A stretch of DNA of 51,918 nt from positions 1 to 51,918 of the forward strand of contig DCJC01000011.1 of assembly GCA_002317355.1 (NCBI GenBank). Reading direction: 5' to 3'. This stretch comes from Prevotellaceae bacterium UBA1710. GTDB lineage: Bacteria > Bacteroidota > Bacteroidia > Bacteroidales > Bacteroidaceae. The position numbers were made by a program, and so were the translations under genes. Below, piece by piece: positions 26,234-33,906 of the stretch. Position 1 is the stretch's first letter. Each line of letters starts with the position of its first letter. The notes under the pieces are model-generated. The model saw only the letters and a program-made list of their open reading frames with translations. It did no database searches and was not told the origin of the DNA.

Positions 26234-26530
26234 ATGGCAGAAGTAAAGAAAGAGAAACAACATATCAATATCCACATATACGACCTCGACATTTCTATCA
26301 CAGTAGATGCCGAGCAGGAGCCACTCTATCGTGAAGCAGCATCGCTTATCAACGATAGAGTTAATGCTTATTTTAGTGTATGGAAAGGTCGTAAGGCGGA
26401 TAAGGAAATATTATATTTCGCTATGATAGATATCGCTCTCAGATATGTCAGCGAATCAAAGCGAAATGACGTAGGTCCTTACGATGATATTCTCAAAAAA
26501 ATTACTTCTGAAATAGAGTCTGTATTATAA
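26234..26530 (+). CDS. zapA: Cell division protein ZapA
   Basis: ZapA (98 aa) binds FtsZ filaments and helps bundle them at midcell. The N-terminal beta-hairpin region INIHIYDLDISITVDAEQE and the segment YREAASLINDRVNAYF are typical of the ZapA head domain, followed by a C-terminal helix for tetramer formation. The length matches the family. It sits between the coiled-coil protein (2-base gap) and rny (71-base gap), an arrangement I associate with Bacteroidetes. Confidence 0.88.
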   Translation: MAEVKKEKQHINIHIYDLDISITVDAEQEPLYREAASLINDRVNAYFSVWKGRKADKEILYFAMIDIALRYVSESKRNDVGPYDDILKKITSEIESVL

Positions 26531-26601
26531 CAGATTCCATTCTTTTTCAAGGGTTTACATCCCATCTTGAGAATATTATTAATTAACTTAAATAACTTTA
26601 T

Positions 26602-28134
26602 ATGGTATATGCAATAATAGCCGTAGCTGCACTTATAATCGGTGCACTTATAGGCTACTTGATTTTCCGATATATTATCACAGGTAAATATAAGGAGATG
26701 ATAGATGCCGCCGAGAAGGAGGCTAATGTATTAAAGGAAAAGAAGCTCCTTGAGGTAAAGGAGAAGTTCATTAACAAGAAGAGCGAACTTGAGAAGGAAG
26801 TTCAGCAGCGCAATCAGAAGATTCAGCAGAGCGAAAACCGTCTGAAGCAGCGTGAAATCAGCCTCAACCAGCGTCAGGAGGAACTTGGTCGTCGCCGTCA
26901 GGAAATCGATCAGTACCAGCAGCGTGTTGACAACGAGAAGAAACTCCTCGCAATGAAGGAGGAAGAACTCGAAAAGATGCAGCTCAAAGAGCGCGAAAAG
27001 CTCGAGGAACTCTCAGGTCTTTCTGCTGACGAGGCACGCAACCGCCTTGTTGAGAGCCTTAAGGATGAAGCTCGTACAAATGCCGCAGCCTACATCAATG
27101 AGATTATGGACGAGGCTAAGCTCAATGCTAACCAGCAGGCTAAGAAGATCGTCATCCAGACTATCCAGCGTGTTGCTACAGAAACTGCTGTTGAAAACTC
27201 TGTCAGCGTTTTCCATATCGAAAATGATGAGGTGAAAGGCCGTATCATTGGTCGTGAAGGTCGTAACATTCGTGCTCTCGAGGCTGCATGTGGTGTGGAA
27301 ATCGTTGTTGATGATACACCTGAAGCTATCGTAATCTCTGGTTTCGACCCAATCCGCCGTGAGGTTTGCCGACTCGCACTTCACCAGCTCGTTGCAGACG
27401 GACGTATCCATCCTGCACGTATCGAGGAGGTTGTAGCAAAGGTTAAGAAACAGCTTGATAACGAGATTATTGAGACAGGTAAGCGTACAACTATCGACCT
27501 CGGTATTCATGGTCTGCACCCAGAACTCGTTCGTATCGTAGGTAAGATGAAGTATCGTTCTTCATACGGTCAGAACCTTCTTCAGCACGCTCGTGAAACC
27601 GCAAACCTTTGTGCTGTTATGGCTTCTGAGCTTGGTCTCAACCCTAAGAAGGCAAAACGTGCAGGTCTGCTTCACGATATCGGTAAGGTACCTGATGAGG
27701 AATGTGAGATTCCACACGCACTCTATGGTGCTAAACTCGCAGAGAAATATAAGGAAAAGCCAGATATCTGCAATGCCATTGGTGCTCACCACGATGAGAT
27801 GGAAATGAACACAATGCTTGCTCCAATCGTACAGGTTTGTGATGCGATCTCTGGTGCTCGTCCAGGTGCTCGTCGTGAAATCGTGGAAGCTTACATCAAG
27901 CGTCTCAATGACCTTGAGGCTATTGCTATGAGCTATCCGGGTGTAACAAAGACATACGCTATTCAGGCTGGTCGTGAGCTCCGCGTAATCGTTGGCGCTG
28001 ATAAGATGACCGATGCTGAGACAGAGGCACTTAGCGGTGATATCGCAACAAAGATCCAGACAGAGATGACCTACCCAGGTCAGGTGAAGATTACCGTTAT
28101 CCGCGAGACTCGCTCTGTTGCATACGCAAAGTAA
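26602..28134 (+). CDS. rny: Ribonuclease Y
   Basis: RNase Y (510 aa) is a membrane-anchored endoribonuclease that starts mRNA decay. An N-terminal membrane helix (about 3-25) is followed by a long coiled coil to about residue 200. A KH RNA-binding domain comes next (GRIIGREGRNIRALEAACGV), then the HD domain with HARETANLCAV, GLLHDIGKV (the HD pair) and IGAHHDE. The C-terminal region TKTYAIQAGRELRV is also typical. All catalytic residues are present. It is probably in one operon with zapA and ends in a strong terminator. Confidence 0.97.
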   Translation: MVYAIIAVAALIIGALIGYLIFRYIITGKYKEMIDAAEKEANVLKEKKLLEVKEKFINKKSELEKEVQQRNQKIQQSENRLKQREISLNQRQEELGRRRQEIDQYQQRVDNEKKLLAMKEEELEKMQLKEREKLEELSGLSADEARNRLVESLKDEARTNAAAYINEIMDEAKLNANQQAKKIVIQTIQRVATETAVENSVSVFHIENDEVKGRIIGREGRNIRALEAACGVEIVVDDTPEAIVISGFDPIRREVCRLALHQLVADGRIHPARIEEVVAKVKKQLDNEIIETGKRTTIDLGIHGLHPELVRIVGKMKYRSSYGQNLLQHARETANLCAVMASELGLNPKKAKRAGLLHDIGKVPDEECEIPHALYGAKLAEKYKEKPDICNAIGAHHDEMEMNTMLAPIVQVCDAISGARPGARREIVEAYIKRLNDLEAIAMSYPGVTKTYAIQAGRELRVIVGADKMTDAETEALSGDIATKIQTEMTYPGQVKITVIRETRSVAYAK

Positions 28135-28190
28135 TCTGACGAAATACAACAAGTCTGTTCTTCATTAGAACTGACTCCCAAATAAATAGT

Positions 28191-28261
28191 AACCAAACTC
28201 AGTGAAAGTCCCTTTTTAATCCCATTTAGATTAGGACTACCACCGAGTTTGGTTCTTTTTT
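28191..28261 (+). terminator. Terminator of rny
   Basis: AACCAAACTC-A-GTG pairs with CAC-C-GAGTTTGGTT (28191-28204 with 28241-28254), with AGTCC/GGACT continuing the stem, then a run of T. Its AAACTCAGTGAA segment also occurs in the hairpin after recG at 6521. Confidence 0.85.
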
Positions 28262-28310
28262 ACATATGACAATAAAGCTATTGTAACATAAGTTCTACTA
28301 ATCCAGAAAT

Positions 28311-28436
28311 ATCTTCCTATCGTCCATCTTCCGATCTTCCGCCGAAGCAGTTCCAATCCAGGTCCAATCCAGCTCCAATCCAGGTCCAATTTAACACCAA
28401 TTTACAATTGGACTTTCTTTGGACTTAGATTGATCG
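28311..28436. repeat. 11-bp periodic inverted array
   Basis: CC dinucleotides end units of exactly 11 bases from 28311 to 28387. The last three units are nearly identical (TCCAATCCAGG at 28352, 28363 and 28374, partial at 28385). After a short AT-rich centre the complement follows, again in 11-base steps (GGACTTTCTTT, GGACTTAGATT). GTCCAAT at 28384 pairs with ATTGGAC at 28406. The stretch 28262-28514 holds no gene I can support. Confidence 0.75.
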
Positions 28437-28514
28437 AGGATAGAGTCTATAAGCCTATTTCCTCGTAGAACTCCAGTATTGTGGAAATAGGAATAATTCC
28501 CTAAAATAATATTT

Positions 28515-29357
28515 CTATCCAAGTGGATTCTTCAGGATTTTTCCAAGAAGATAGCCTTCCTGTTCTGCAGCCTTTTCCAACTGCGTCTTGAAATAAAAAG
28601 CGATACTTCCTACAAAACAGACACTCAAATCCTTACGATTATAATGTTTGACGTTCTTTCTGAAGAATTCGCGGAAACAATCAACAACGAGTTCTTCAAT
28701 CCAAGATTCTTCAGCAATATGAGCATCAACAAACTTTGTTAATGATGCAAGAAAACGATTTGGTAATGGCTCACGATACACTTTCTGAATAATATCTGCT
28801 TGAGTAAGACCTGTTTCCTTCTCAAACACCGAAACAAAATCAGAATGACCACCTTTGTATAGTTGATTGATGAAAGTCTTGCCAATCACCGCACCACTTC
28901 CCTCATCACCAAGAATATACCCCATTGGAGATACATTGCTCACAATCTTCTCGCCATCATAAAGACAAGAATTAGCACCAGTACCCAAGATGCAAGCAAT
29001 GCCTTCCTTATCCCCCAACAAAGCCTTTGCAGCACCAAGCATATCGCTTCCAACAATCACGCTCTCAGCAAGAGGGAAAACCTCTGAAAGTAAAGACTGC
29101 ATCACAGGAATCTTCGCAACAGTACAACCTGCACCATAGAATTCTATCTCAGTAATTGAAGAAGAATCAGAAGAGAATGAAACAAATGCAGAAATCACTT
29201 GTGGCAATAGTTCATCCTTTAGGATGCAACGAATTGTTTCCTCAGTCATATGGAACGGATTTATACCCTGAGTAGCAAACCTTGCCACCACCCTATTCTC
29301 ATTGTTAACAACGCACCAATCCGTCTTTGTACTACCACTATCTGCTATAAGTTTCAT
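28515..29357 (-). CDS. BadF/BadG-type N-acetylglucosamine kinase-like ATPase
   Basis: A 280-aa member of the ASKHA fold. The phosphate-1 loop is ADSGSTKTDWCVV at the very start. The phosphate-2 region is ACILGTGANSCLYDG, and GYILGDEGSGAVIGK follows, matching eukaryotic and bacterial N-acetylglucosamine kinases of the BadF/BadG family. It probably phosphorylates an amino sugar in the cytoplasm, perhaps from cell-wall or mucin recycling. The frame is open to 29477, but the -7 box lies at 29412-29419, so I start at the ATG at 29357. It is divergent from the MscS gene. Confidence 0.85.
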   Translation of the reverse strand: MKLIADSGSTKTDWCVVNNENRVVARFATQGINPFHMTEETIRCILKDELLPQVISAFVSFSSDSSSITEIEFYGAGCTVAKIPVMQSLLSEVFPLAESVIVGSDMLGAAKALLGDKEGIACILGTGANSCLYDGEKIVSNVSPMGYILGDEGSGAVIGKTFINQLYKGGHSDFVSVFEKETGLTQADIIQKVYREPLPNRFLASLTKFVDAHIAEESWIEELVVDCFREFFRKNVKHYNRKDLSVCFVGSIAFYFKTQLEKAAEQEGYLLGKILKNPLG

Positions 29358-29411
29358 ATATATTTTTGTTAAAAATGGAACACTTGTACTGAATTTCATA
29401 AAATTGAATGG

Positions 29412-29419
29412 CAAAGTTA
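29412..29419 (-). promoter_or_regulatory. -7 box of the BadF-type kinase gene
   Basis: TAACTTTG on the minus strand; start near 29405 and a leader of about 50 bases. It rules out the longer reading frame. Confidence 0.7.
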
Positions 29420-29462
29420 CGATTTTTCGAGGAAAAACATCGGTTTTGCGCGAGATTTTTAG

Positions 29463-29470
29463 TAATTTTG
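29463..29470 (+). promoter_or_regulatory. -7 box of the MscS-type channel gene
   Basis: TAATTTTG; start near 29476, about 20 bases before the ATG at 29498. It rules out the start at 29408. Confidence 0.65.
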
Positions 29471-29497
29471 CCAACAAAATGCATTAATACTGGCAAA

Positions 29498-31852
29498 ATG
29501 ATTAAAAGAATTCTTTTTATCGTAGTTCTGTTAGCAGGATACATACTACCATCTAACGCTGTTCTCAAGGAGGATAGCCTTGAGAATACACTCAGCATAC
29601 TACGTCAGGAACTGACAAAATACCACGATGAGTACGCAGCGCGACAGGCTCAGTCGAAGAACTCGCGTCAGCGTGTCATCGCCTCCCTTATCAAGGCTGT
29701 TGACAGAGCCAATCAGAATGCTCTGATGCTCTATTCGCAGAAGGACGGATTCGTATTCGACCTCACCTACGCGTGTCACGAAGCCACCGAGCAGTACAAG
29801 GAGTTCGAGAAGGAGATAACCCCTTTCAAGGCGTATGTGGGTAAGGCAGATGTGGCTGTGTCAAGATACGACAGCTTGGTTTCTTGCCTTCGTACTATGC
29901 GTACAGACAGGCTTACGGAGCGTGGTAGGATAGACCGCAGCGTGTGTCTTGCCCTTGCCGTTAACACCCGCAGAATGCTCGTGGAAGACCAGCAGCAGTT
30001 GTCGGAGTACATCTTTTATTATAAGAGGACGGAGAGCAAGCTGAGCAATCTGAACGACTATGCCAACAAGCGCTATCAGGATATCCAGAACAACATATTC
30101 GTGAATGGTGGAGACTCGTATATCACCATCCTGTCACGCTTCAGCGATTATCTCTCGCAGACAAAGGAGAGCATCGAGGATAAGTATTTCACGAAGTCGA
30201 AGACACAGTCGCAATGGGACTCACGCTTCATCGTGGGATTGTTCATCGTGATTCTCGTCTATGGCTTCATCGCCATCATCCTTAACCAGATATTCGTGAG
30301 ATGGCTTGTCACCCGACTGGTGAAGAAGGGTAAGATAAGCGGTTTGGGCGACTGGTATATGTCGAAGAAGACATGCATCATATTGACCACAACGGTGGTG
30401 ACCTTCGCCATCATCCTTGGCGTAATCAGTTCCATCGCCAAGCAGAACTTCATCATCATGGCGTCGCATCTGCTTGTGGAGTTTGCATGGCTGCTGAGCG
30501 TGGTTCTTATCTCAATCCTGATAAGAGTGAAGGCAGAGCAGACGATGAGCACATTCCGCATCTATGCTCCATTGCTTATCAATGGTTTCGTGGTCATCAG
30601 TTTCCGTATCATACTGATACCTAACCATCTGGTAAACCTCATCTTCCCTCCTATACTCCTCTTCTGCTGTCTGTGGCAATGGTTCGTGATCCGTCGTCAT
30701 AACAGCAATATTGAGAAGAGCGATGTCATCTACGCTTATATCTCACAGCTGGTGTTCGTCACATCGCTTGTATGCTCTATGATAGGCTATACGCTGCTCT
30801 CTGTCCAGATTCTCATCTGGTGGATCATGCAGCTGACATGTATCCTCACCATCACCTGCGTACGTGACTGGTTCAAGGGATACAGCAAGCATAAGAAACT
30901 GAAGGAACTGCCTGTTACGGAGAACTGGTACTACCGTCTCTTCTACTGGGTGTTCCTGCCAACCTGCGGCGTATGCTCGCTTCTCATCAGTCTGTATTGG
31001 GCTGCTGATGTGTTCAACCTCTCTGCACTCACGAAGGAGATGTTCACACATAAGTATATCAACACATCTAACTTCCAGGCAAGCATCTCTACCGTGTGCA
31101 TGGTGGTGATTATGTGGTTCATATTCAACTACCTGAACGAGACGATAAAGGAGTTCGTGGCTCTCTATCTGTACCGTCACGACGAGACGTCGGCAGAGTC
31201 ACGCCTCGTAATGGTGAAGAATGTGCTTCAGGTTGTGGTATGGGGTATATGGTTCATCGCAAGTCTTGCCCTCTTCCATGTCAGCAGCCAGTGGCTCGTC
31301 ATCATCACGGGTGGTCTGTCAACGGGTATCGGTTTTGCATCGAAGGAGATACTTGAGAATATATATTATGGTATAGCGCTTATGACGGGTCGTGTAAAGA
31401 TTGGTGACCTCATCGTGTGTGACGGCATCCGCGGTACTGTATCGAGCATTTCATATACGAGTACGATGGTAACGGCTGTGGATGGCTCGGTTATCGCCTT
31501 CACCAACTCGCAGCTCTTCACCAAGAACTATCAGAACATGACACGTAACCACGGTTACGAGCGCCATATCCTTGATGTGGGTGTGGCATATGGCACCAAC
31601 GTGAGCGAGTGCAGGAAACTTCTTATCGATGCAATCTCAAAGCTTGACTGCGTGAACCATGAGGAGGGAAAGGGTGTGAGCATCGTTCTCAAGGAACTTG
31701 GCGACTCGTCCCTCGTTCTCAAGGTTATCGTCTGGGTAAGCGTATATACGGCCTATGCTGATGACGGTATTATCCTCGAGTGCATCTACAACACTCTCAA
31801 CGAGAATAATATCGAGATCCCATTCCCACAGACGGATGTACATATGAAGTAA
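29498..31852 (+). CDS. Large MscS-family mechanosensitive channel
   Basis: A 784-aa channel of the MscK-like large type. A signal peptide (MIKRILFIVVLLAGYILPSNA) is followed by a periplasmic coiled-coil region to about residue 240, then about eight to ten membrane helices. The MscS pore and beta domain come next: the pore helix is within ITGGLSTGIGFASKEILENI, followed by GRVKIGDLIVCDGIRGTVSSISYTST and the carboxy-terminal alpha/beta domain. It releases solutes under osmotic downshock. The promoter sets the start. No partner gene is evident; the phospholipase D-type gene follows after 158 bases. Confidence 0.92.
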   Translation: MIKRILFIVVLLAGYILPSNAVLKEDSLENTLSILRQELTKYHDEYAARQAQSKNSRQRVIASLIKAVDRANQNALMLYSQKDGFVFDLTYACHEATEQYKEFEKEITPFKAYVGKADVAVSRYDSLVSCLRTMRTDRLTERGRIDRSVCLALAVNTRRMLVEDQQQLSEYIFYYKRTESKLSNLNDYANKRYQDIQNNIFVNGGDSYITILSRFSDYLSQTKESIEDKYFTKSKTQSQWDSRFIVGLFIVILVYGFIAIILNQIFVRWLVTRLVKKGKISGLGDWYMSKKTCIILTTTVVTFAIILGVISSIAKQNFIIMASHLLVEFAWLLSVVLISILIRVKAEQTMSTFRIYAPLLINGFVVISFRIILIPNHLVNLIFPPILLFCCLWQWFVIRRHNSNIEKSDVIYAYISQLVFVTSLVCSMIGYTLLSVQILIWWIMQLTCILTITCVRDWFKGYSKHKKLKELPVTENWYYRLFYWVFLPTCGVCSLLISLYWAADVFNLSALTKEMFTHKYINTSNFQASISTVCMVVIMWFIFNYLNETIKEFVALYLYRHDETSAESRLVMVKNVLQVVVWGIWFIASLALFHVSSQWLVIITGGLSTGIGFASKEILENIYYGIALMTGRVKIGDLIVCDGIRGTVSSISYTSTMVTAVDGSVIAFTNSQLFTKNYQNMTRNHGYERHILDVGVAYGTNVSECRKLLIDAISKLDCVNHEEGKGVSIVLKELGDSSLVLKVIVWVSVYTAYADDGIILECIYNTLNENNIEIPFPQTDVHMK

Positions 31853-31858
31853 AGGATG

Positions 31859-31894
31859 GCCCCACCCCTCCCCTCCCGAGGGAGGGAGCAGGTA
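31859..31894. repeat. C-rich dispersed repeat with a G-quadruplex motif on the minus strand
   Basis: 31860-31877 read on the minus strand has four G-runs (3, 4, 4, 4) with single-base loops, a canonical quadruplex pattern, followed by a small GAGGGAGGG inverted part. A related sequence in the opposite orientation lies inside the next gene at 32076-32113. The MscS stop is only a few bases upstream. Confidence 0.65.
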
Positions 31895-32010
31895 AGACGG
31901 TAGGAAAACTCCATAAGCTCATGTTATTCAGTTTGCTAATGAGCATGTATGAAAATAATGATTTCGCAATCTTCAAATATCTAACTCCTTCGGCATAGAA
32001 CCGTAGTGTA

Positions 32011-33309
32011 ATGAAAAAAATATTTTTTGTTTTTTCATTTCTAATTTCACTTCTCAGCATACCCGCTTCCGCTGCCCACCTCCTCCCCTCGGGGAGGTCG
32101 GGAGGGGGCTCTTCCGACTCCCTCATCGTGGATATAATGCGACGAGAGGGCGTTACTTTCTCGCATGACAATAGCGTGACATTACTCACATCAGGAGCTG
32201 AGAAATTCAAGGATATGTTTGCCGCTATCCGACAGGCAAGGCATAGCGTGCATCTCGAATATTTCAACTTCCGCAACGACTCCATCGCCAATGCCCTCTT
32301 CGACCTTCTTGCGGAGAAGGCAAAGGAAGGCGTGGAGGTACGCGCTATATATGATGCCTTCGGAAATGCGAGCAATAACCGTCCGCTGAAGGAAGAGCAT
32401 GTTCTGTATCAGCGTGCGCGCGGCATTCAGTTGCATATCTTCGACCCCTTGAACTTCCCATACCTCAATCATGTGTTCCATCGTGACCATCGTAAGATTG
32501 TGGTCATCGATGGCAAGATAGCCTATACCGGTGGCATGAACGTGGCTGACTATTACATTCATGGTACGGAGGAGGTTGGCTCCTGGCACGATATGCATTG
32601 CCGTATCGATGGCGAAGAGGTAAACACCTTGCAGCGTATCTTCCTGAGAATGTGGAAAAGGGTGACAGGTGAGACAATAGAGGGAGAGCAGTATTTCCGT
32701 AAGGAGCGTGCCGACTATTTCCATGATCTCAAGCCAGATACTACTGCTACTGCTTATCATAAGATGGTGGGTATAGCGAACCGTGAGCCTCATAAGACAA
32801 ATAAGGTGGTGCGCCATTTCTATGTTGGAGCAATCAACTCAGCCAAAGATAGCATCAAGATTCTCAATCCATATTTCACACTCACGCATAGCGTCAGGAA
32901 GGCACTCTACAGGGCAATAAAGCGAGGTGTGAAGGTGGAGGTTATGATGGGTGAGAATAGTGATATCCCACTCACTCCTGACTGCGCCTTCTATAATCTT
33001 CATAAGCTGATGAAACGTGGTGCACATATCTGGATTTTCCAGGGGGGATTCCATCATACAAAGGTGATAACGGTTGATGGGCGCTTCTGCACGGTTGGTA
33101 GCACTAACCTCGACGCCCGCTCACTCCGCTGGGATTATGAGGAGAATGCCGTCATCATTGACAAGAACACCACCGATGAACTTTCACGTCTCTTCGACGA
33201 AGACAAAAAACAAAGTTATCGCCTCACGGAAGAGAAATGGAGACAATGGCGCTCCTGCTCTGATAGATTCAGAGGCTGGTTCGCGCATTTGATAGCGACA
33301 TGGCTATGA
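32011..33309 (+). CDS. Phospholipase D-superfamily protein, cardiolipin synthase-like
   Basis: A 432-aa PLD-family enzyme with two HKD motifs: HRKIVVIDGKIAYTGGMNV (first half) and HHTKVITVDGRFCTVGSTNLD (second half), both intact. The N-terminus is a hydrophobic signal (MKKIFFVFSFLISLLSIPASA), so the enzyme is exported or membrane-anchored. Cardiolipin synthases of this type join two phosphatidylglycerols. Just after the signal, residues of about 23-34 (HLLPSGRSGGGS) are encoded by a G-rich dispersed repeat that has inserted in frame. No clear promoter box is seen upstream. Confidence 0.88.
   Translation: MKKIFFVFSFLISLLSIPASAAHLLPSGRSGGGSSDSLIVDIMRREGVTFSHDNSVTLLTSGAEKFKDMFAAIRQARHSVHLEYFNFRNDSIANALFDLLAEKAKEGVEVRAIYDAFGNASNNRPLKEEHVLYQRARGIQLHIFDPLNFPYLNHVFHRDHRKIVVIDGKIAYTGGMNVADYYIHGTEEVGSWHDMHCRIDGEEVNTLQRIFLRMWKRVTGETIEGEQYFRKERADYFHDLKPDTTATAYHKMVGIANREPHKTNKVVRHFYVGAINSAKDSIKILNPYFTLTHSVRKALYRAIKRGVKVEVMMGENSDIPLTPDCAFYNLHKLMKRGAHIWIFQGGFHHTKVITVDGRFCTVGSTNLDARSLRWDYEENAVIIDKNTTDELSRLFDEDKKQSYRLTEEKWRQWRSCSDRFRGWFAHLIATWL
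32076..32113. repeat. G-rich dispersed repeat inside the PLD gene
   Basis: CCTCCTCCCCTCGGGGAGG forms a hairpin and is followed by TCGGGAGGGGGCTC. On the minus strand it resembles the repeat at 31859-31894. It lies in frame and codes for the Ser/Gly linker after the signal peptide. Confidence 0.6.
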
Positions 33310-33312
33310 ATT

Positions 33313-33432
33313 CATTTACCATCTACCATTTACAATTTACCATTATCATTGGGACATTTAGCATTTTGCTAACGCCCGAATGGTGACTAAATGAAAAGAA
33401 TGTAAGAATGATAATGGTAAATGGCAAATGGT
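33313..33432. repeat. 7-bp periodic inverted element, copy C
   Basis: The left arm has CAT at 33313, 33320, 33327 and 33341; the right arm has ATG at 33414, 33421 and 33428, all in 7-base steps. The central 87 bases (33333-33419) differ at only two positions from 35251-35337, on the same strand. Confidence 0.8.
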
Positions 33433-33504
33433 ACATAAATTGTCAACTTAACTTGGCAAAAATATTTAAATAAACGTAAAAATCACACTTTTACTATGCA
33501 AAAA

Positions 33505-33536
33505 TTTGCATAAGACTTAAAAACATAATATCTTTG
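33505..33536 (+). promoter_or_regulatory. Promoter of the putative small RNA
   Basis: TTTG (33505-33508), 20-base spacer, TATCTTTG (33529-33536), a full match to the Bacteroidetes pattern. Start of transcription near 33542. Confidence 0.75.
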
Positions 33537-33541
33537 CATCG

Positions 33542-33607
33542 TGTTTTTCATAGTATTAGATTTAAGGTTAACAAAGATTGGGTCACAGCGGTGACCCTTT
33601 TTTATTT
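33542..33607 (+). ncRNA. Putative small RNA or attenuated leader, about 65 bases
   Basis: A strong promoter is followed after about 40 AT-rich bases by a textbook terminator: GGGTCAC, loop AGCG, GTGACCC (33580-33597), then T6. No open frame fits inside. The first 11 bases (33541-33551, GTGTTTTTCAT) are exactly complementary to 33627-33637 just past the terminator. The RNA could therefore be a free regulator or part of an attenuation switch for the operon at 33907. That operon has a second promoter of its own at 33782-33811. I have an unverified impression of similar sequences in other Bacteroidales. Confidence 0.6.
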
Positions 33608-33781
33608 TTATTAGCCTCAGAATGAGATGAAAAACACACGTTTGTAGCATATTTTTATCATACACTTACAATTTGTAAGTACAATAATCATTTTTACTTT
33701 CATTTTGAAACAACAACATCTACCACTGTTTACATAATGACACTTCTAACATTTTTTATCTTTCATTCTGATAACTTTTCT

Positions 33782-33811
33782 TTTGATTTTATGACAAAAT
33801 GCTTAATTTTG
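33782..33811 (+). promoter_or_regulatory. Promoter of the ATP-grasp operon
   Basis: TTTG (33782-33785), 18-base spacer, TAATTTTG (33804-33811). Start near 33817 and a leader of about 90 bases. It excludes the upstream ATG at 33799. I see nothing else between 33640 and 33780, which is AT-rich. Confidence 0.7.
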
Positions 33812-33906
33812 CACTCAGAAACAAGAAATTTGGCATTCCGATAAAATCTTTCGGAAATAGGATACAAGTAACACAAGTACACAACAACACAAAAAACATT
33901 ATTGAG

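Noticed and set aside
26531..26601. 6S RNA next to zapA, as in Proteobacteria
   Set aside because: The gap is only 71 bases, too short for 6S RNA, and shows no matching stem.
28262..28514. A gene in the gap after rny
   Set aside because: No frame with a start signal; the stretch is explained by the periodic array and AT-rich DNA.
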